Below, one piece after another: positions 1-8,596 of a stretch of 64,000 bases of DNA. Position 1 is the first letter of the stretch. Each line of letters starts with the position of its first letter. A program made the position numbers and the translations under genes. Source of the stretch: Verrucomicrobiota bacterium JB022 (GTDB taxonomy: Bacteria; Verrucomicrobiota; Verrucomicrobiia; Opitutales; Oceanipulchritudinaceae); NCBI GenBank assembly GCA_030673845.1, contig JAUTCQ010000017.1, forward strand, positions 434,001-498,000, given 5' to 3'. The notes under the pieces are model-generated. The model saw nothing but the letters and a program-made list of their open reading frames with translations. It ran no database searches and was not told where the DNA came from.

Positions 1-1
1 C

Positions 2-187
2 GTGCCTGCCAGCCGCTTCGAGCTCGATATCACCTCACAAACCAGCACCGACATGGTCAACTGGTCAGCCGGGCCTGTCCCCACCAAGGGCGAGACCTCC
101 GGTGGCTACACCTACTACACCGTGCCGGTGGCCAACCCGAGCCAACCCACCTACTTCCGCTTCTACTTCGCCTACCCCGAGGAATAG
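2..187 (+). CDS. C-terminal fragment of an unknown protein, cut by left edge
   Basis: This is the 3' end of a gene that enters from the left of the window; only about 61 codons remain before the TAG at 185-187. The visible residues (a stretch like SQTSTDMVNWSAG, then PVANPSQPTYFRFYF) resemble the ends of secreted Verrucomicrobiota proteins that close with an 'STD.VNW' beta-strand segment. That resemblance is from memory and is weak. No signal peptide or catalytic motif can be judged because the N-terminus is missing. The gene converges on the next one with a gap of only 5 bases. Confidence 0.5.
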   Translation: MPASRFELDITSQTSTDMVNWSAGPVPTKGETSGGYTYYTVPVANPSQPTYFRFYFAYPEE

Positions 188-192
188 CCCTA

Positions 193-1173
193 TTACGCCA
201 ACGGTAGGTCACTCAAGGCCTGACAACGGGCGTCGTGCAGGTCCATCGCCTGGAGGGCCAGCGGATGGGCCTCGCGCGAGCCGTAGCTGCCAAGGTAGCG
301 GCAGGCGGCGAACTCGCGGGTGCGGGCATCGTATTGGGCGCACCAAGCTTTCCGCCGCTCCCATGCCTTGCCGGTTACAGGCCAGGCGCGGCTCGGCAGC
401 CTGCCTTTGACATCCATGCGCCACGGCTTGCCCGTGAGGCGGGCGCGGAAGCACTGCTGCAGTGCGCAGAGGAAGACGAAGCGCAGATCGGCCTGCAGCT
501 CCTTCAAGGCGGCTTGCGTCTCTGGCGCCCCGGGCGCGAAGAGGCGGTGCAGGGCCATCAGCCGGTAGCCGTTGGGCGTGCGATAGACCCGGAGGTGCCA
601 GTCGGGGTGCTTTTGGCTGAAGGCCTCAATGCGGGCCAGCGTGCGCTTTTCTTCCTGCTCCCGCTGCTGCTCGGCGGCCCGGCGGTTGGCTTTGTGCGAG
701 ACGAAACCCCGCACAGCCGAGGCGACCAGCAGGCCGATCCCGGCGTAGAGGATGCCCGCGTTTCCTGTGGCAAAGCCGGTTGCCACGAGCGCGATCCCGG
801 TGGTCAGCAGCACGCCGACGCCCGAAGGCTTGGGCCGGGGCAGCACGAAATCGACGTCGGCAAAAAGCACGTCGGGCACGTTGAGGCAGTGGGCGCCGTA
901 GGAGTTACGGGTGATGACACAGCGGCCCACTTCCTCCAGGATCTCTTCCCGGATGGGCGCGCCCTGTTCGGTGCCATACTCATCGAGACGCTCGCGGCGC
1001 TTCAGGTCTTCGCCGGCAAGCACCCGCTGTAGGGCCTCCTGCGCACGGGCTTCGGCCAGTTGCTGGGCGTCGGCCTCGCTCGTTTGCGACCATCCGAAGC
1101 GGCGGATTGTGACCTGCCTTTGACTGTCGCGGTGCTGCACCCGCGCCTCTGCCCAATACCTTGGAACCAGCAT
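193..1173 (-). CDS. Hypothetical protein with a central membrane hairpin
   Basis: A 326-residue protein of unknown function. I start it at the ATG at 1173 (MLVPRYWAEARVQ); an upstream in-frame start at 1209 adds 12 residues of poor quality. The first ~110 residues are charged and soluble. Around residues 118-160 there are two adjacent hydrophobic segments (GVGVLLTTGIALVATGFA and NAGILYAGIGLLVASAV) that probably form a membrane hairpin. A basic, glutamate-rich, coiled-coil-like stretch follows (residues ~165-190), then a soluble C-terminal domain rich in Arg, Trp and Cys. The topology suggests a cytoplasmic protein anchored by a hairpin. It is transcribed divergently from sufS, with about 100 bases between the starts. 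Confidence 0.6.
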   Translation of the reverse strand: MLVPRYWAEARVQHRDSQRQVTIRRFGWSQTSEADAQQLAEARAQEALQRVLAGEDLKRRERLDEYGTEQGAPIREEILEEVGRCVITRNSYGAHCLNVPDVLFADVDFVLPRPKPSGVGVLLTTGIALVATGFATGNAGILYAGIGLLVASAVRGFVSHKANRRAAEQQREQEEKRTLARIEAFSQKHPDWHLRVYRTPNGYRLMALHRLFAPGAPETQAALKELQADLRFVFLCALQQCFRARLTGKPWRMDVKGRLPSRAWPVTGKAWERRKAWCAQYDARTREFAACRYLGSYGSREAHPLALQAMDLHDARCQALSDLPLA

Positions 1174-1273
1174 ACGGTCGTATATGGCAAACGGCCCTGC
1201 GCGGGGCAAGCCCGTCGTCTCCGGCCCGCCTTCACGCTTGCTATGCTCTGTTTTCTACGGCTTAGTTTAAACC

Positions 1274-2518
1274 ATGGGAATCGAGACTGCGTCGCAATAT
1301 GAGCAAGTCCAGCAATGGCGGGCCGACTTTCCGCTGCTCAACCAGTTGGTCAACGGCCAACCGCTGGTCTACCTCGACAATGCCGCTACGACCCAAAAGC
1401 CCCAGGTCGTGATCGACCGCCTGCAGCGTTACTACGCGCTGGAAAACGCCAACATCCACCGGGGTGTGCATGCGCTCAGCCAGCGGGCGACGGAAGATTA
1501 TGAAGAGGCGCGCGAAGTCGTGGCCCGCTTCCTTGGGGGGGTAGAGTCGCGCTGCTGCGCCTTCGTGCGCGGCGCGACGGAGGGCATCAACCTCGTGGCC
1601 CACAGCTACTTGCGCCCACGCCTGCAAAAGGGCGACGTGATCTTGCTGACCGGCATGGAACACCACGCCAACATCGTGCCGTGGCAGCTCGTGGCGGAGG
1701 AAAAGGGTGCGCGCATCGAAGTCGTGCCGGTAACGCCCGAGGGCGAACTGGATCTCGACGCGCTGCGCCAGCTGTTACGCGCCCATCCGGTGAAGCTGCT
1801 GGCGTTTGTGCACACTTCCAACTCGCTCGGCACGATCAATCCGGCGCGCGAGATCATCGCCGCCGCGCGCGAGGCCGGGGTGCCCGTGTTGCTCGATGCT
1901 GCCCAGGCGACCCCGCACCAGCCGCTGGATGTGCCCGCGCTCGACCCGGACTTCCTTGTCTTCAGCGGTCACAAGACCTTTGGGCCCACCGGCATCGGCG
2001 TGCTCTACGGCAAGTGGCAGCACCTCAAGGAGATGCCGCCTTACCAAGGCGGGGGCGACATGATCCTCAAGGTGTCGTTCGAGAAAACGACCTTCAAGGA
2101 GCCGCCGGAGCGCTTCGAGGCAGGCACACCGCACATCGCGGGGGTGATCGGCCTCGCCACCGCGCTCGAATACTTCCTCGGGCTCGACCACGCGGCCCTG
2201 CTCGCCCACGAACAGGCGCTGCGCCTGCGGGCGGAAGAGGGCCTGCGCGAGATCGACGGCCTCCGCCTCATCGGCCAGGCCCGCCACAAGACCAGCGTCG
2301 TATCCTTTGTGGTCGACGACGTGCACCCGCACGACATCGGGACCTTCCTCGACCAGGAGGGCATCGCCATCCGCGCCGGCCACCACTGCACCCAGCCGCT
2401 GATGAAGCACCTTGGCCTGCCCGGCACCGCTCGCGCCAGCTTCTGCTTTTACAACACGCTGGAAGAGGCCGATGCGCTCGTGCGGGGCGTTCGTCGAATC
2501 GTCAAATTTTTCCGCTAG
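1274..2518 (+). CDS. sufS: Cysteine desulfurase, SufS type
   Basis: A class V PLP-dependent enzyme that removes sulfur from cysteine as a persulfide for Fe-S cluster assembly in the cytoplasm. The 414-residue length fits the SufS/CsdA group. The PLP lysine is K234 in [10 protein letters not shown]. The persulfide cysteine is C372 in [11 protein letters not shown], the group II form of the active-site loop. The N-terminal [11 protein letters not shown] motif and the [11 protein letters not shown]-like motif (here [10 protein letters not shown]) are present. The ATG at 1274 gives a typical N-terminus. The sufU-like scaffold gene begins 5 bases after the stop, so the two are almost certainly one transcript. 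No sufBCD genes are adjacent. Confidence 0.95.
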   Translation: MGIETASQYEQVQQWRADFPLLNQLVNGQPLVYLDNAATTQKPQVVIDRLQRYYALENANIHRGVHALSQRATEDYEEAREVVARFLGGVESRCCAFVRGATEGINLVAHSYLRPRLQKGDVILLTGMEHHANIVPWQLVAEEKGARIEVVPVTPEGELDLDALRQLLRAHPVKLLAFVHTSNSLGTINPAREIIAAAREAGVPVLLDAAQATPHQPLDVPALDPDFLVFSGHKTFGPTGIGVLYGKWQHLKEMPPYQGGGDMILKVSFEKTTFKEPPERFEAGTPHIAGVIGLATALEYFLGLDHAALLAHEQALRLRAEEGLREIDGLRLIGQARHKTSVVSFVVDDVHPHDIGTFLDQEGIAIRAGHHCTQPLMKHLGLPGTARASFCFYNTLEEADALVRGVRRIVKFFR

Positions 2519-2523
2519 CAGCC

Positions 2524-2973
2524 ATGTACGAACTCGAAGAGCTTTACCAGGAGATCATCCTCGAGCACAACAAGCGCCCCCGCAATTTCCGGGTGCTGGA
2601 CGATCATACGGCCCACGCCGAGGGCAACAACCCGATGTGCGGCGACGAGATCGAAGTGTTCCTCAAGACCGAAGGCGACCACATCGCCGCGCTCACCTTC
2701 CAGGGTGAGGGCTGCGCCATCTCCAAGGCGTCCGCCTCGCTCATGACGGAGGCATTGACCGGCCGCAGCGTGCAGGAGGCCTACGCCGAGATCGACCGCG
2801 TGATGCAGCTGCTCAAGGAAAAGGGTATCGAGCCCGACCTTGCCCGCGATGGCGACATCGCCGCGCTCACGGGCGTGCGCAAGTTCCCCGCCCGCATCAA
2901 GTGCGCTACCCTCGCCTGGCACGCGCTCCGTGCCGCTCTCGAAGGCCAAGGCGCCACCAGCACGGAGGAGTAG
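2524..2973 (+). CDS. sufU: SufU-type Fe-S scaffold / sulfur acceptor
   Basis: A 149-residue NifU-N/IscU-fold protein that accepts sulfur from SufS. The three cysteines expected of SufU are visible: C39 in NPMCGDE, C64 in GEGCAISKAS and C127 in ARIKCATLAW; the aspartate two residues after C39 is also present. The insertion between C64 and C127 (residues ~75-115) is the feature that separates SufU from IscU, so a zinc-dependent sulfurtransferase role like that in Firmicutes is likely. The start is the ATG at 2524, directly after sufS. The same reading frame is open far upstream inside sufS, but that part is an out-of-frame shadow. Confidence 0.93.
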   Translation: MYELEELYQEIILEHNKRPRNFRVLDDHTAHAEGNNPMCGDEIEVFLKTEGDHIAALTFQGEGCAISKASASLMTEALTGRSVQEAYAEIDRVMQLLKEKGIEPDLARDGDIAALTGVRKFPARIKCATLAWHALRAALEGQGATSTEE

Positions 2974-3017
2974 GGTAAGAGGAGACGAGCGCCTGACAGT
3001 GAGGCGTATCGTTTTAC

Positions 3018-3050
3018 AAAAAAGGCCGGCCGCATTCTGTGCTCCCGGCC
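3018..3050 (-). terminator. Intrinsic terminator of the GH105/TRAP operon
   Basis: Read on the minus strand, the stem GGCCGG (3045-3050) pairs with CCGGCC (3024-3029) and is followed by six T residues (A run at 3018-3023 on the plus strand). It lies 29 bases past the stop of the TRAP receptor gene. The plus-strand side has only two T residues, so it should act mainly on the minus-strand operon. Confidence 0.75.
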
Positions 3051-3078
3051 TTGGTCGTAAATGAGTCTCGCGCGTCGC

Positions 3079-4095
3079 TTATTCGACTTCGGAGATGCGG
3101 CGCATGTATTCGCCCAGGCGGCCCTGCTTCAGGCGCTCGTGGTAGGGCTGCACGGCCTCGGCAAAGGCCGATTGGTCGGGGCGGTAGATCTTTACGCCCA
3201 GCGATTCCAGCTCTTCCAGGTTGGCCTCGGTCTGCTCGGCCCATAGCTCGCGCTGAAACTCCAGCGATTCCATGGCGGCATCGTGCAGCCACTTGCGCTC
3301 CTGCTCGCTGAGGTGCGTCCAGATGCTTTCGCTGACGAGCAGCAAGTCGGGGATGCGCATGTGCTCGTCGAGCGAGAAGTGCGGGGCCACCTCGTAGTGG
3401 CGGCTGGTGAAGTAGCTGGGCACGTTGTTTTCGGCCCCGTCGACCATGCCTTGCTGGAGCGCAGTGTAGAGGTCGCCCCACGGCACGGGGGTGGGGGATG
3501 CGCCGAGCGCGTTGAGGGCGGCGATGGCCCCGTCGCTCTGCATCACGCGCACCTTCAGGCCCCGGAGATCGGCGGGGGTTTCGACTGGGCGCTTGCTGGT
3601 GTAAAAGCTGCGCGCGCCCGAGTCGTAGTAAGTGAGGCCGCGCAAGCCTTGCCCGGCACCCATCTGCAGGAATTCTTCCCCGATTTCTCCGTAAAGCACA
3701 TTCCAGTAATGCTCCTCGGTGCGGAAGAGGTAGGGCACGGTGAAGACGGCCATCTCCGGCACAAAGCCTTCCATCGTGGCGGCGGAGGTCTTGACCATCG
3801 CGATCGCGCCCCGCTGGACCTGCGCGATGCACTCCGGCTCGGTGCCAAGCTGCCCGTTGGGGAACACCTGCACCTGGAGCGCGCCGTGCGACTTTTCGGC
3901 CACCTTCTCGGCCATGAACTCCATCGCGACGTGCACGGGGTGAGCCTGGTCGAGCGTGTGGGCGAGCTTCAGCACCTTGGGGTTGGCGGCAGAGGCCTCC
4001 TGGCCAAAGCCTGCCATGTTGTAGAGCGCGCCGCCTGCGGCCACGAAGCCGGCGATCACACCCACCAGCAGAAATAAACCGGATTTGCTATCCAT
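3079..4095 (-). CDS. TRAP transporter solute-binding receptor (DctP family), orphan
   Basis: A 338-residue periplasmic receptor of a TRAP carboxylate transporter. An N-terminal hydrophobic segment (residues ~6-24, LFLLVGVIAGFVAAGGALY) is an uncleaved anchor or signal peptide. The family signature is clear: KLAHTLDQAHPVH near the start, FPNGQLG, the ligand-binding arginine in DLRGLKVRVM, and VDGAENN. It starts 39 bases after the stop of the GH105 gene on the same strand, so the two are probably co-transcribed. That points to an acidic sugar, for example a uronate or its lyase product, as ligand; this is inference. No DctQ/DctM membrane subunits are in the window, and the operon ends here at a terminator. 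Confidence 0.9.
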   Translation of the reverse strand: MDSKSGLFLLVGVIAGFVAAGGALYNMAGFGQEASAANPKVLKLAHTLDQAHPVHVAMEFMAEKVAEKSHGALQVQVFPNGQLGTEPECIAQVQRGAIAMVKTSAATMEGFVPEMAVFTVPYLFRTEEHYWNVLYGEIGEEFLQMGAGQGLRGLTYYDSGARSFYTSKRPVETPADLRGLKVRVMQSDGAIAALNALGASPTPVPWGDLYTALQQGMVDGAENNVPSYFTSRHYEVAPHFSLDEHMRIPDLLLVSESIWTHLSEQERKWLHDAAMESLEFQRELWAEQTEANLEELESLGVKIYRPDQSAFAEAVQPYHERLKQGRLGEYMRRISEVE

Positions 4096-4134
4096 GTAAC
4101 GGGGAAGGGGGAAGAAAGAATCTAACGGGGGCGA

Positions 4135-6540
4135 TTACTGTTGGCCTTCGAGGTATTTGGCCACTTCGATGCCAGCGAGGATGAACGGGCCGGTGCCCTT
4201 CGGGTCGTTGTCGATCACCTGCTCGGTCATGTAGTAGGCATAGTCTTCCATGCGGCCATAGCCGGCGACCTGGCAGTTGTTCGTCAAGGTGACGGTGCCG
4301 TTGGCGTCGAGGCGGATGAACTCATCGACAATGCCCTTGTAGCCCTGCCGGATGGCCTCGTCGTATTCCGCAGCGTCGATGTAGCCCATGCGCGCCGCCT
4401 TGGCCAGCGTGTAGACAAACATGGAGCTGGCGGTCGCTTCGCGGTAGTTGCCGGTGGCGTCGGGCTTGTCGAGGATCTGGTACCATACGCCGGTATCCGG
4501 GTCTTGCACGCGCACGAGGGCCGGGGCGAGGTTGCGCAGGATGCGCAGGATGTCTTCGCGGCCCGCGTGGTTTTCCGGCAGGTAGTCGAGCGTGTCGACT
4601 AGGGCCATCGAGAACCAGCCGAGGCCGCGACCCCAGAACTCGGGGGAGAGGCCGGTCTGCTTGTTCGCCCAACGCTGCTGGCGCTTCTCGTCCCACGCGT
4701 GGTAATAGAGGCCCGTCTTCGGATCCTTGAGGTGCTTTTCGACCACCACAAATTCATGGATCGCTTCGTCGAGGTCGGCCGTGTTGCCGCTCTCGACCAT
4801 GTGGCGCACGTAAAAGGGTGTAGCCATGTAGACGCCGTCGAGCCACACCTGCCAGGGGTAGACTTTCTTGTGCCAGAACGCGCCTTCGCTGGTGCGGGGG
4901 TGGTTTTCCAGCTGCTTGAAGAGCAGGTCGGCGGCCTTCTGGTAACGCTCTTCGCCCGTCTTCTCCGCGAGGCGCAGGATCAGCTTGCCGGAGTTCACCT
5001 GATCGACGTTGTAGTCCTCGATGTCGTAGGTGTGGATGTCGCCCTCCGGGGTGATGAAAGAGGAGATGGTGTCGGTAGCCCAGCCCATGTAGCGCGGGTC
5101 GTTGACCGCTTCGCCAAACTGGTAGATCGAGTCGGAAAGCAGGCCCGTGGTGTAGCCCCAGCCGCCGTTGGGGTAGGCGAGGCGTCGGCCCAGGCGCTTG
5201 ATCTCGGAATCGGCGAGGCGCTTGCTCCAGTGCAGGGCCTTCTCAGGGGTCAGCTCGCCAGCCTTGGCGGCTTGGCCGGCGGAAGTCTTGACGCTCGTGC
5301 GCAGTGGGCGCTCCAGCGATTCTACCGTCTGGTCGAGCCATTCGACAAACTGCGCCTCGGTGGTGATGCCGTTGGGCTCATGCTGCCAGGCCGAGCCAAA
5401 GTAGTATTCGTAGCCGTCGGCCTTGCGGAAGATCACGGCGTGGTTCAGCGGGCCGTCCTTGACTTCCTTGACGTCGCGGATGCGGAAGAAGATCGCGAGG
5501 CCGAGGGTGTCGTCGCCATGCAGGCTTTGTTGGCCCCAGGTGGCGAAGTAGGCCCAGGCGCGGCCGGTGCGGTCGGTCGAGCTCTTGAGGACCTTGGCGC
5601 CGGGCATCTTGATGATACCGGTGGCGAAGCCGTCGAGCTTGCCCTCGTCGTCGGCCTGCATGTGCACGAGGCGGCTGCCGGCTTCCATCGAGGAGACGGT
5701 GGAGAGGTCGACGCGCTGGTTGTCGACGTTCCAGCCCTGGTAGTGCGTGTTGATCGCGGAATAGATCGGGCCGTTTTCGACGATGCGGGTGGCGAGGCCT
5801 TCGGTGTCGCTCACGCGGATGATTTTCTCGCCGTCCCAGTAGGCCGGGCCGCCGATGCCGAGCGCGTCGCCCACCTTCATGATGTCCATGCCCCACTCTG
5901 GGGTGAACTCGTGGTAAGAGTCGAAGCCGTCGAGGCCCACCTGCTGGAGCACCATCGTCTCGGTTGTCTTGCCGAAGATGTCGAAGCCGTTGCGCCAGTC
6001 GAGGTAGAAGCGGTAGCCCACCTTGTCGGACTCGAGGCCGGGGCCTTCGTAGCGGATGTAGAAGGAGTGGTCGGTATGTTGCGGCGGGGCAACCAGCTCG
6101 GCCACGTTCTGGAACTTGCCGCCCACGTATTTGCGGCCTTGCCACTCGCCGCCCACCTTGATCGAGAGATCGGCCTGCGTGCGCTTGGGGAAGGGCTGGG
6201 CGCGCGCCAAGTCGGCATCGGCCACGACGGTAAAGGTGGCGCTTTCGCCCGGCTCAAAGCTGGTGTTGGCGATCAGCGTGTCGAGCTTGCCGTCGGCATC
6301 CTTGTCGATGACTTGGGAAGGGATGGCCAGGCCGTCGCGGTAGACGTAAAGCCAGGACGCACGCTCTTCGGTCGGCGAGATGCCGAGGCCCTCGATCGAG
6401 TAGGTGACGAGGGCGTCCGGGCGGGCGAAGTCGGAAGGGTTCGACACTTCCAGCGTCGCGACAGGCACATCCAGGGCGGCAAAGCACGAGGTGGCCAACG
6501 CGAGCGGAAGCGCTGCGAGGTAGGAGGGCGTGATCTTCAT
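4135..6540 (-). CDS. Secreted DUF4861 - GH105 unsaturated uronyl hydrolase
   Basis: About 801 residues. The ATG at 6540 gives a signal peptide (MKITPSYLAALPLALATSCFA); an upstream in-frame start at 6585 would only add a proline-rich tail before it. Residues ~25-400 match a DUF4861-type domain (YEGPGLESDKVGYRFYLDWRNGFDIFGK). The C-terminal ~370 residues are an alpha/alpha-barrel like YteR/RhiN (GH105). They carry the likely acid residue D568 in VWLDGVYMATPF, with GRGLGWFSMALVD and TASSMFVYTLAKAARMGYI following. GH105 enzymes hydrate the unsaturated uronic acid at the end of lyase products. Both domains in one exported chain suggest two steps of pectin- or ulvan-type oligosaccharide breakdown. 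The TRAP receptor gene follows. Confidence 0.9.
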   Translation of the reverse strand: MKITPSYLAALPLALATSCFAALDVPVATLEVSNPSDFARPDALVTYSIEGLGISPTEERASWLYVYRDGLAIPSQVIDKDADGKLDTLIANTSFEPGESATFTVVADADLARAQPFPKRTQADLSIKVGGEWQGRKYVGGKFQNVAELVAPPQHTDHSFYIRYEGPGLESDKVGYRFYLDWRNGFDIFGKTTETMVLQQVGLDGFDSYHEFTPEWGMDIMKVGDALGIGGPAYWDGEKIIRVSDTEGLATRIVENGPIYSAINTHYQGWNVDNQRVDLSTVSSMEAGSRLVHMQADDEGKLDGFATGIIKMPGAKVLKSSTDRTGRAWAYFATWGQQSLHGDDTLGLAIFFRIRDVKEVKDGPLNHAVIFRKADGYEYYFGSAWQHEPNGITTEAQFVEWLDQTVESLERPLRTSVKTSAGQAAKAGELTPEKALHWSKRLADSEIKRLGRRLAYPNGGWGYTTGLLSDSIYQFGEAVNDPRYMGWATDTISSFITPEGDIHTYDIEDYNVDQVNSGKLILRLAEKTGEERYQKAADLLFKQLENHPRTSEGAFWHKKVYPWQVWLDGVYMATPFYVRHMVESGNTADLDEAIHEFVVVEKHLKDPKTGLYYHAWDEKRQQRWANKQTGLSPEFWGRGLGWFSMALVDTLDYLPENHAGREDILRILRNLAPALVRVQDPDTGVWYQILDKPDATGNYREATASSMFVYTLAKAARMGYIDAAEYDEAIRQGYKGIVDEFIRLDANGTVTLTNNCQVAGYGRMEDYAYYMTEQVIDNDPKGTGPFILAGIEVAKYLEGQQ

Positions 6541-6830
6541 GGCGGGGGTCAAAGGGGTGGGGGGCTCAGATTGCGGAGGGCACACTGCCGTAGGGGCCGC
6601 AAGGCACAGGGTTGTGGTGTCAATTTTGGCGGCGTGGAGCCGACTGGCGACCCGACAAATGATGCATAGATTGAACTTTTGATGCAGCCAAGCAAAACCG
6701 GGTCGCGCTACTGCCTGCGGTGGGCGTTCCAGACTGGGTAAAAGCCCTGGGGTGCGCTTCCGGCCGCTCGCCTTACTACCCTTGCAACCTCACAAAGCGT
6801 GCTTTTGTTGCGCCGAGGGAGGTTTTCACT
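6541..6830. promoter_or_regulatory. Upstream region of the GH105/TRAP operon
   Basis: About 330 bases separate the GH105 start from the recJ stop, and this part should contain the operon promoter. The heptamer TGATGCA occurs twice, 15 bases apart, in the ~30 bases around 6660-6685 (AATGATGCATAGATTG and TTTTGATGCAGCC). This would suit a regulator site, but I cannot name the regulator. No open frame here looks coding. Confidence 0.3.
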
Positions 6831-6870
6831 TTAGCCGCAGATGAAACGCGGATTTTCGCGGATCAAGAAA
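6831..6870 (+). repeat. Dispersed 'GCGGAT' repeat, copy abutting recJ
   Basis: A 40-base segment of the form TTAGCCGCAGAT, then ACGCGGATTTTCGCGGAT, then CAAGAAA. It matches, at about 34 of 39 positions by eye, the reverse complement of a copy near 48.86-48.89 kb. It ends exactly at the base before the recJ stop codon (TAG, 6873-6871 on the minus strand). Such degenerate CGGAT-rich repeats are scattered in many bacterial genomes; a function is not established. Confidence 0.6.
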
Positions 6871-8586
6871 CTATCCTGCCCGCTTCCAGTCGACGAGCGT
6901 CAGGCGGGGGGACTGACGGCCTTGCCAGCGGTTCCAGTTGAAGCGGGCGGCGAGGTCGAGCGTGCTGCCGACGGGCGGAGGGTTGTCGGCGCTGTTCCAG
7001 AAAACGCCGCGGAGGGGATTCCCGGCGTAGCGTTCGAGCGTAAAGCTGAGGTGGTTACGGCCAAATTGGCGCAAGTCCTTGAGGCGCACCTGGCGGATGG
7101 CAAAGATCGGCTCCGGGTTGCCCTGGCCGAAAGGCCCGAGGCGGTCCAGCTCGTCGAGTAGCAACTCGTTGAGGTCCTGCGGTGTCAATTCGCAGGCGAT
7201 CTCCAGCTCCGGCTCCGGCAGTTGTCCCTTGGTCTGCTCCATGATGCTGCGGTGAAAGGCTTCGCGCAGCTCCGGGACTTGGTCCGGTTCGAGGGTCAGG
7301 CCGACCGCCATCGGGTGGCCGCCCCAGCGCTCCAGCAAGTCGGCGCAGGGCAGGAGAGCCTGCACGAGGTCGACGCCCTGCACACTGCGGCCCGAGCCGG
7401 AAGCCTTTTCGCCATCGCTGCCGAGCACGAGCACCGGGCGGTGGAAGCGCTGCACGAGGCGGCTGGCGACGATGCCCACGACGCCTTTGTGCCACTCGGG
7501 GTGAAAGGCGACGAGCCCGGCGGCTTCGGAGCCGAGATCGAGCAGCTGGGCTTCGGCTTCGGCGGAAATGGCGCGCTCGATCTCCTGGCGCTGGCGGTTG
7601 AACTCGTCGAGCGAGCGGGCGGTGTCGCGGCAACGGTGGTAGTCGTTACTCAGCAGCAGCTCGATGGGGTCGCGCGCGTCGGCCAGGCGGCCGCTGGCGT
7701 TGATGCGCGGCCCGAGGCGGAAGGATACGTCGAAGGGCGTCACTTCTTCGCCGAGGGCCATGCCGCCGACTTCCATCAGCGCCGCGAGGCCCACCCGGCG
7801 GGTGCCGCGGATGAGGTTGAGCCCGTGGTGCGCAAGGATGCGGTTTTCGCCCACCAGCGGCACGAGGTCGGCCAAGGTGCCGAGCGCCACAAGGTCGAGC
7901 TGTTCGCGCAGGTCGATCTCGTAGGCCAGCGGGTCTTTCTCCTCGCGCAGCAGCTTGAGCAGCCCGTGCACGAGCTTGAAGACGAGGCCGACGGTGCAGA
8001 GCTGGCACCACGGTTCGCCCGGGTCGTCGTGCACATGCGGGTTTACCAGCAGGCAATCTTCGGGCAGGTCTTCCTTGCTCTGGTGGTGGTCGACGATGAT
8101 CACCTCGATGTCCTGCTCGCGCAGCCAGCGCACCTCGTGGCGGCTGCTGGTGCCGCAGTCGAGCGCGACCACGAGGTCGGGCTTGTCGTGGCACTCCTCC
8201 ATCGCGCGCTGGAGAGCTTCGATACTCAGGCCGTAGCCCTCCTCCAGTCGGCGCGGCACCACGAAGCAGGGCTTCAGCCCAAAGCGCTGGAGGATCGAAA
8301 CCAGCAGGGTGGTGGAGGTGACGCCGTCGACGTCGTAATCGCCAAAGATCAGCACCGTCTCGGCCCGCTGGATTGCCTGGCGGATCCGGGCGACGGCGGC
8401 GGGCAGGTTGGTGAGGCGGAAGGGGTCGTCGAGCCGCTTGAGCTTCGGGTCGAGGAAATAGCGGGCCGAATCGGCATGAACAAGGCCGCGCTGCCAAAGC
8501 AGGGCGGCCGTGGGCATGGACACCCCAAGGGACTGGCTCAGACCGCGCAGGGCGGCTGGGTCGTGCCGAGGTGTAGTCCAACGCAT
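6871..8586 (-). CDS. recJ: Single-strand-specific 5'-3' exonuclease RecJ
   Basis: A 571-residue DHH-family nuclease for recombination and mismatch or base-excision repair. The start is the ATG at 8586 (MRWTTPRHDP), 10 bases after the secDF stop; the frame is open further upstream but only as overlap with secDF. The phosphoesterase motifs are present: GDYDVDGVTST, DCGTSS, VDHHQ and LGTLADLVPL. The DHHA1 part has HPEWHKGVVGIVASRL, GSGRSVQGVDL and GGHPMAVGL. A C-terminal OB-like domain ends the chain. Length and motif order are normal. It lies last in a likely yajC-secDF-recJ transcript. Confidence 0.95.
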   Translation of the reverse strand: MRWTTPRHDPAALRGLSQSLGVSMPTAALLWQRGLVHADSARYFLDPKLKRLDDPFRLTNLPAAVARIRQAIQRAETVLIFGDYDVDGVTSTTLLVSILQRFGLKPCFVVPRRLEEGYGLSIEALQRAMEECHDKPDLVVALDCGTSSRHEVRWLREQDIEVIIVDHHQSKEDLPEDCLLVNPHVHDDPGEPWCQLCTVGLVFKLVHGLLKLLREEKDPLAYEIDLREQLDLVALGTLADLVPLVGENRILAHHGLNLIRGTRRVGLAALMEVGGMALGEEVTPFDVSFRLGPRINASGRLADARDPIELLLSNDYHRCRDTARSLDEFNRQRQEIERAISAEAEAQLLDLGSEAAGLVAFHPEWHKGVVGIVASRLVQRFHRPVLVLGSDGEKASGSGRSVQGVDLVQALLPCADLLERWGGHPMAVGLTLEPDQVPELREAFHRSIMEQTKGQLPEPELEIACELTPQDLNELLLDELDRLGPFGQGNPEPIFAIRQVRLKDLRQFGRNHLSFTLERYAGNPLRGVFWNSADNPPPVGSTLDLAARFNWNRWQGRQSPRLTLVDWKRAG

Positions 8587-8596
8587 GCGGTAAATC

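Noticed and set aside
4699-6669. A 656-codon antisense frame across the GH105 gene
   Set aside because: Shadow of the real gene; no signal peptide, no motif.
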